Origin: Acidimicrobiia bacterium
Lineage (GTDB): Bacteria > Actinomycetota > Acidimicrobiia > IMCC26256 > JACDBD01
DNA: 6,652 nt
Direction: 5' to 3'
Assembly (NCBI GenBank): GCA_031177445.1
Contig: JAPSGP010000167.1
Location: 1-6,652 of the forward strand
This document shows positions 5,319-6,652 of the stretch, piece by piece. Below the pieces are notes generated by a model. That model worked only from the letters and a program-made list of their open reading frames with translations, did no database searches and was not told where the DNA came from. A program made the position numbers and the translations under genes. Every line of letters begins with the position of its first letter. The stretch's first letter is position 1.

Positions 5319-6262
5319 CCGCGCCCGCGATCAGCCTCGTGGTGCACGCCTACAACCACGAGCGCTTCGTCGACGAGTGCCTGGCGTCGATCTCGAAGCA
5401 GACGTTCGCCGACTTCGAGGTCCTCGTCGTCGACGACTGCTCCTCGGACCGGACCGCCGAGCGGATCCGGGCCTGGTTGCCGAGCGCCCCGGTCGAGACC
5501 CGGATGTACGTCAACGAACGCAACCTCGGCATCTGCGCGAGCCGCAACCGCGCGCTGAGCCGTTGCCGCGGGGAGTTCGTCGCCGGGCTCTCGGGCGACG
5601 ACTTCTACGAGCCCGACAAGCTCGAGCGCCAGTACCGCTTCTTCGAGCAGCTCGACGAAACGACGGTCGCGGTCTTCAGCAACATGCGGGAGATCGACGA
5701 GCACGGCCGTCCGCTCGGCCCGTGGTTCCGCCCCGGCAAGCCCCCCGCCGAGGGCCGCATCTTCGAGCAGCTGGTCAGACACAACTACTTGCCGGCGCCC
5801 ACGGTGCTCACCCGGCGGGCGGCGATCGAAGAAGTGGGCGGGTACGACGAGACGCTGTCCTACGAGGACTTGGACATGTGGCTGAAGCTCGCCGACCGCT
5901 ACGAGTTCCGGTACCTGCCGGGTGAGCTCGTGAACTACCGCATCCTCGGCTCGAGCCTGTCCCGCAATCCCGCGTACGCGGCGGCGCGCCACGAAACGCG
6001 GGCTCGCGTGCTGCTGCGGTGGTACGGGCGGGACCCGCGCACCGACGCCGTGATCCTGAGCCGCGCGTGGAAGAACGGTCGGCGCGCCCTCGCCGCCGAC
6101 CGTCGCCGCGGACGCAGGATCCTGCGGGACGTCTTCAACGTGCGGCCGAGTGTCGGCCGGCGCGTCGGGCTCGCGCTGGCCGCGGTCCCCGGAGCGGGGA
6201 CTGCGTTCGCAGGCGTCTTTTCGGTGAGTGACCGGCTCCGCCGGGCGTGGCGCGCTCGCTGA
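5315..6262 (+). CDS. Family 2 glycosyltransferase (GT-A fold) with a basic, hydrophobic C-terminal tail
   Basis: This is a complete 315-residue inverting glycosyltransferase. ISLVVHAYNHERFVDECLAS (6-25) is the nucleotide-binding start of the GT-A fold. EVLVVDDCSSDRT (35-47) carries the Asp pair that holds uridine. RNLGICASRNRAL (69-81) is the usual third block. LSGDDFYEPDKLERQ (92-106) holds the metal-binding Asp-Asp, and YDETLSYEDLDMWLKLA (177-193) supplies the probable catalytic Glu184-Asp185. It transfers a sugar from an NDP donor to a lipid-linked or surface glycan acceptor on the inner face of the membrane. After about residue 250 there is a strongly basic stretch, then a hydrophobic run VGLALAAVPGAGTAFAGVFS (284-303) and a basic end (RLRRAWRAR), which could act as a membrane hairpin or anchor. 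The GTG start overlaps the dioxygenase stop (GTGA, 5315-5318), a classic sign of coupled translation. Donor and acceptor cannot be read from the sequence. Confidence 0.92.
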   Translation: MTAPAISLVVHAYNHERFVDECLASISKQTFADFEVLVVDDCSSDRTAERIRAWLPSAPVETRMYVNERNLGICASRNRALSRCRGEFVAGLSGDDFYEPDKLERQYRFFEQLDETTVAVFSNMREIDEHGRPLGPWFRPGKPPAEGRIFEQLVRHNYLPAPTVLTRRAAIEEVGGYDETLSYEDLDMWLKLADRYEFRYLPGELVNYRILGSSLSRNPAYAAARHETRARVLLRWYGRDPRTDAVILSRAWKNGRRALAADRRRGRRILRDVFNVRPSVGRRVGLALAAVPGAGTAFAGVFSVSDRLRRAWRAR

Positions 6263-6283
6263 GTCGCACGCGCTCGTCGGTCA

Positions 6284-6300
6284 GGCCGAGTCCTCGGGCC
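6284..6300 (+). terminator. Weak GC-rich hairpin just after the glycosyltransferase operon
   Basis: GGCCGAG (6284-6290) and CTCGGGCC (6293-6300) can pair with one extra G bulged, 22 bp after the glycosyltransferase stop. The loop is very tight and there is no T tract, so a terminator role is only a possibility. Many actinobacterial terminators do lack the T run. Confidence 0.25.
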
Positions 6301-6373
6301 AGAGTGAGAGCACGTCCTGATGCCGACACAACGGCCGAGAATGGGCCGAGCCACGAGCGTGAGCTGCACCCGC

Positions 6374-6390
6374 CGGTCACACGCTGACCG
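6374..6390. repeat. Perfect inverted repeat CGGTCA-N5-TGACCG
   Basis: CGGTCA (6374-6379) and TGACCG (6385-6390) are exact complements around a 5-base spacer, ending 58 bp before the lipoprotein start. It could be a small terminator hairpin for the upstream operon, or a dyad operator for the downstream gene. AGCGTG (6356-6361) can also pair with CACGCT (6380-6385), which would compete with this stem. Function is not known. Confidence 0.4.
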
Positions 6391-6448
6391 CCTCCCACGC
6401 AAGCCATCGGCTGGGCTCGTCCGTAGTACCGACGAGAAGGGGGGCGCC

Positions 6449-6652
6449 ATGAAGCGGTTGATCGGGTTGCTCCTGGCGGGCGCGCTGATCCTCGCCGCCT
6501 GCGGGGACGACGGGGATGACAACCAATCGAGATCGGAATCCACGCGGGCGGACACGCCACGCACGACTGCCGCGAGCGCGCCGGCGACCACCGCCGCGCA
6601 GGGACCGGCCACGATCCGGGCTGCGGAGACGAGCCTCGGCACCATCGTCGTC
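6449..6652 (+). CDS. Lipoprotein, probably secreted-repeat (Lipoprotein_15/COG4315) family, N-terminal part
   Basis: This is a partial gene. The first 68 codons are present and the rest lies beyond the right edge. MKRLIGLLLAGALILAAC is a textbook lipoprotein signal with lipobox Leu-Ala-Ala-Cys and lipidated Cys18. An Asp-rich patch (GDDGDDN) and a Ser/Thr/Ala/Pro linker (about 26-52) follow. The end of the visible part, ATIRAAETSLGTIVV, resembles the opening of secreted-repeat proteins, in which a SxLGxILVD strand precedes a Tyr-x4-Asp motif. That diagnostic motif would come just after the cut, so the family call is tentative. Members are extracytoplasmic proteins of unknown function found with redox or respiratory genes in some bacteria. 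The start is supported by the purine run GAGAAGGGGGG (6434-6444), at good spacing to ATG 6449. It is separated from the glycosyltransferase by 186 bp and is probably its own transcription unit. Confidence 0.75.
   Translation, partial: MKRLIGLLLAGALILAACGDDGDDNQSRSESTRADTPRTTAASAPATTAAQGPATIRAAETSLGTIVV

Noticed and set aside
3554..5992. Three long minus-strand open frames opposite the three-gene operon
   Set aside because: They are shadows of the acyltransferase, dioxygenase and glycosyltransferase, with biased composition and no motifs.
6263..6448. Three copies of GGCCGAG (6284, 6333, 6344) as a repeat array
   Set aside because: The unit is short, its spacing is irregular, and it is a common string in GC-rich DNA.

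Overview
This is a compact, GC-rich window with no RNA genes, mobile elements or CRISPR arrays that I can see. It looks like chromosomal DNA of a high-GC actinobacterium. The reasons are GC-rich third codon positions, frequent GTG/TTG starts, lipoproteins with Thr/Ala/Pro-rich linkers, a CYP142-type P450 and mreB. The linker style and the mix of genes suggest Acidimicrobiia or a relative, but that placement is inference.

Left part (1-1921, minus strand). Read in transcription order, a small dimeric alpha/beta-barrel protein (1616-1921) is followed by a CYP142-family cytochrome P450 (360-1541). After a 41-bp gap comes the first 106 codons of a CapA-family lipoprotein that runs off the left edge. 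The first two may form an operon acting on a sterol or isoprenoid side chain. The lipoprotein has a possible leaderless promoter of its own.

Centre (1922-3492). A 119-bp divergent region separates the barrel gene from ohr, an organic-hydroperoxide peroxidase on the plus strand whose four catalytic residues are all present. Ohr ends 45 bp from the end of a convergent, complete mreB (minus strand). mreB is transcribed from a recognisable promoter in the next intergenic region, and no mreC can follow it because ohr lies there.

Right part (3493-6262, plus strand). Divergent from mreB is a tight three-gene operon: a left-handed beta-helix (hexapeptide) acyltransferase, a putative Fe(II)/2-oxoglutarate dioxygenase and a family 2 glycosyltransferase. 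The last two overlap by 4 bp (GTGA). Together they look like a small surface-glycan or glycolipid assembly and decoration module that does not match a pathway I know. This is the best candidate for something undescribed here. A 10-bp perfect direct repeat lies in front of it.

Right edge (6263-6652). A 186-bp spacer with small inverted repeats precedes the start of a second lipoprotein, probably of the secreted-repeat (Lipoprotein_15/COG4315) family, cut by the window end. No gene-free stretch exceeds 300 bases.
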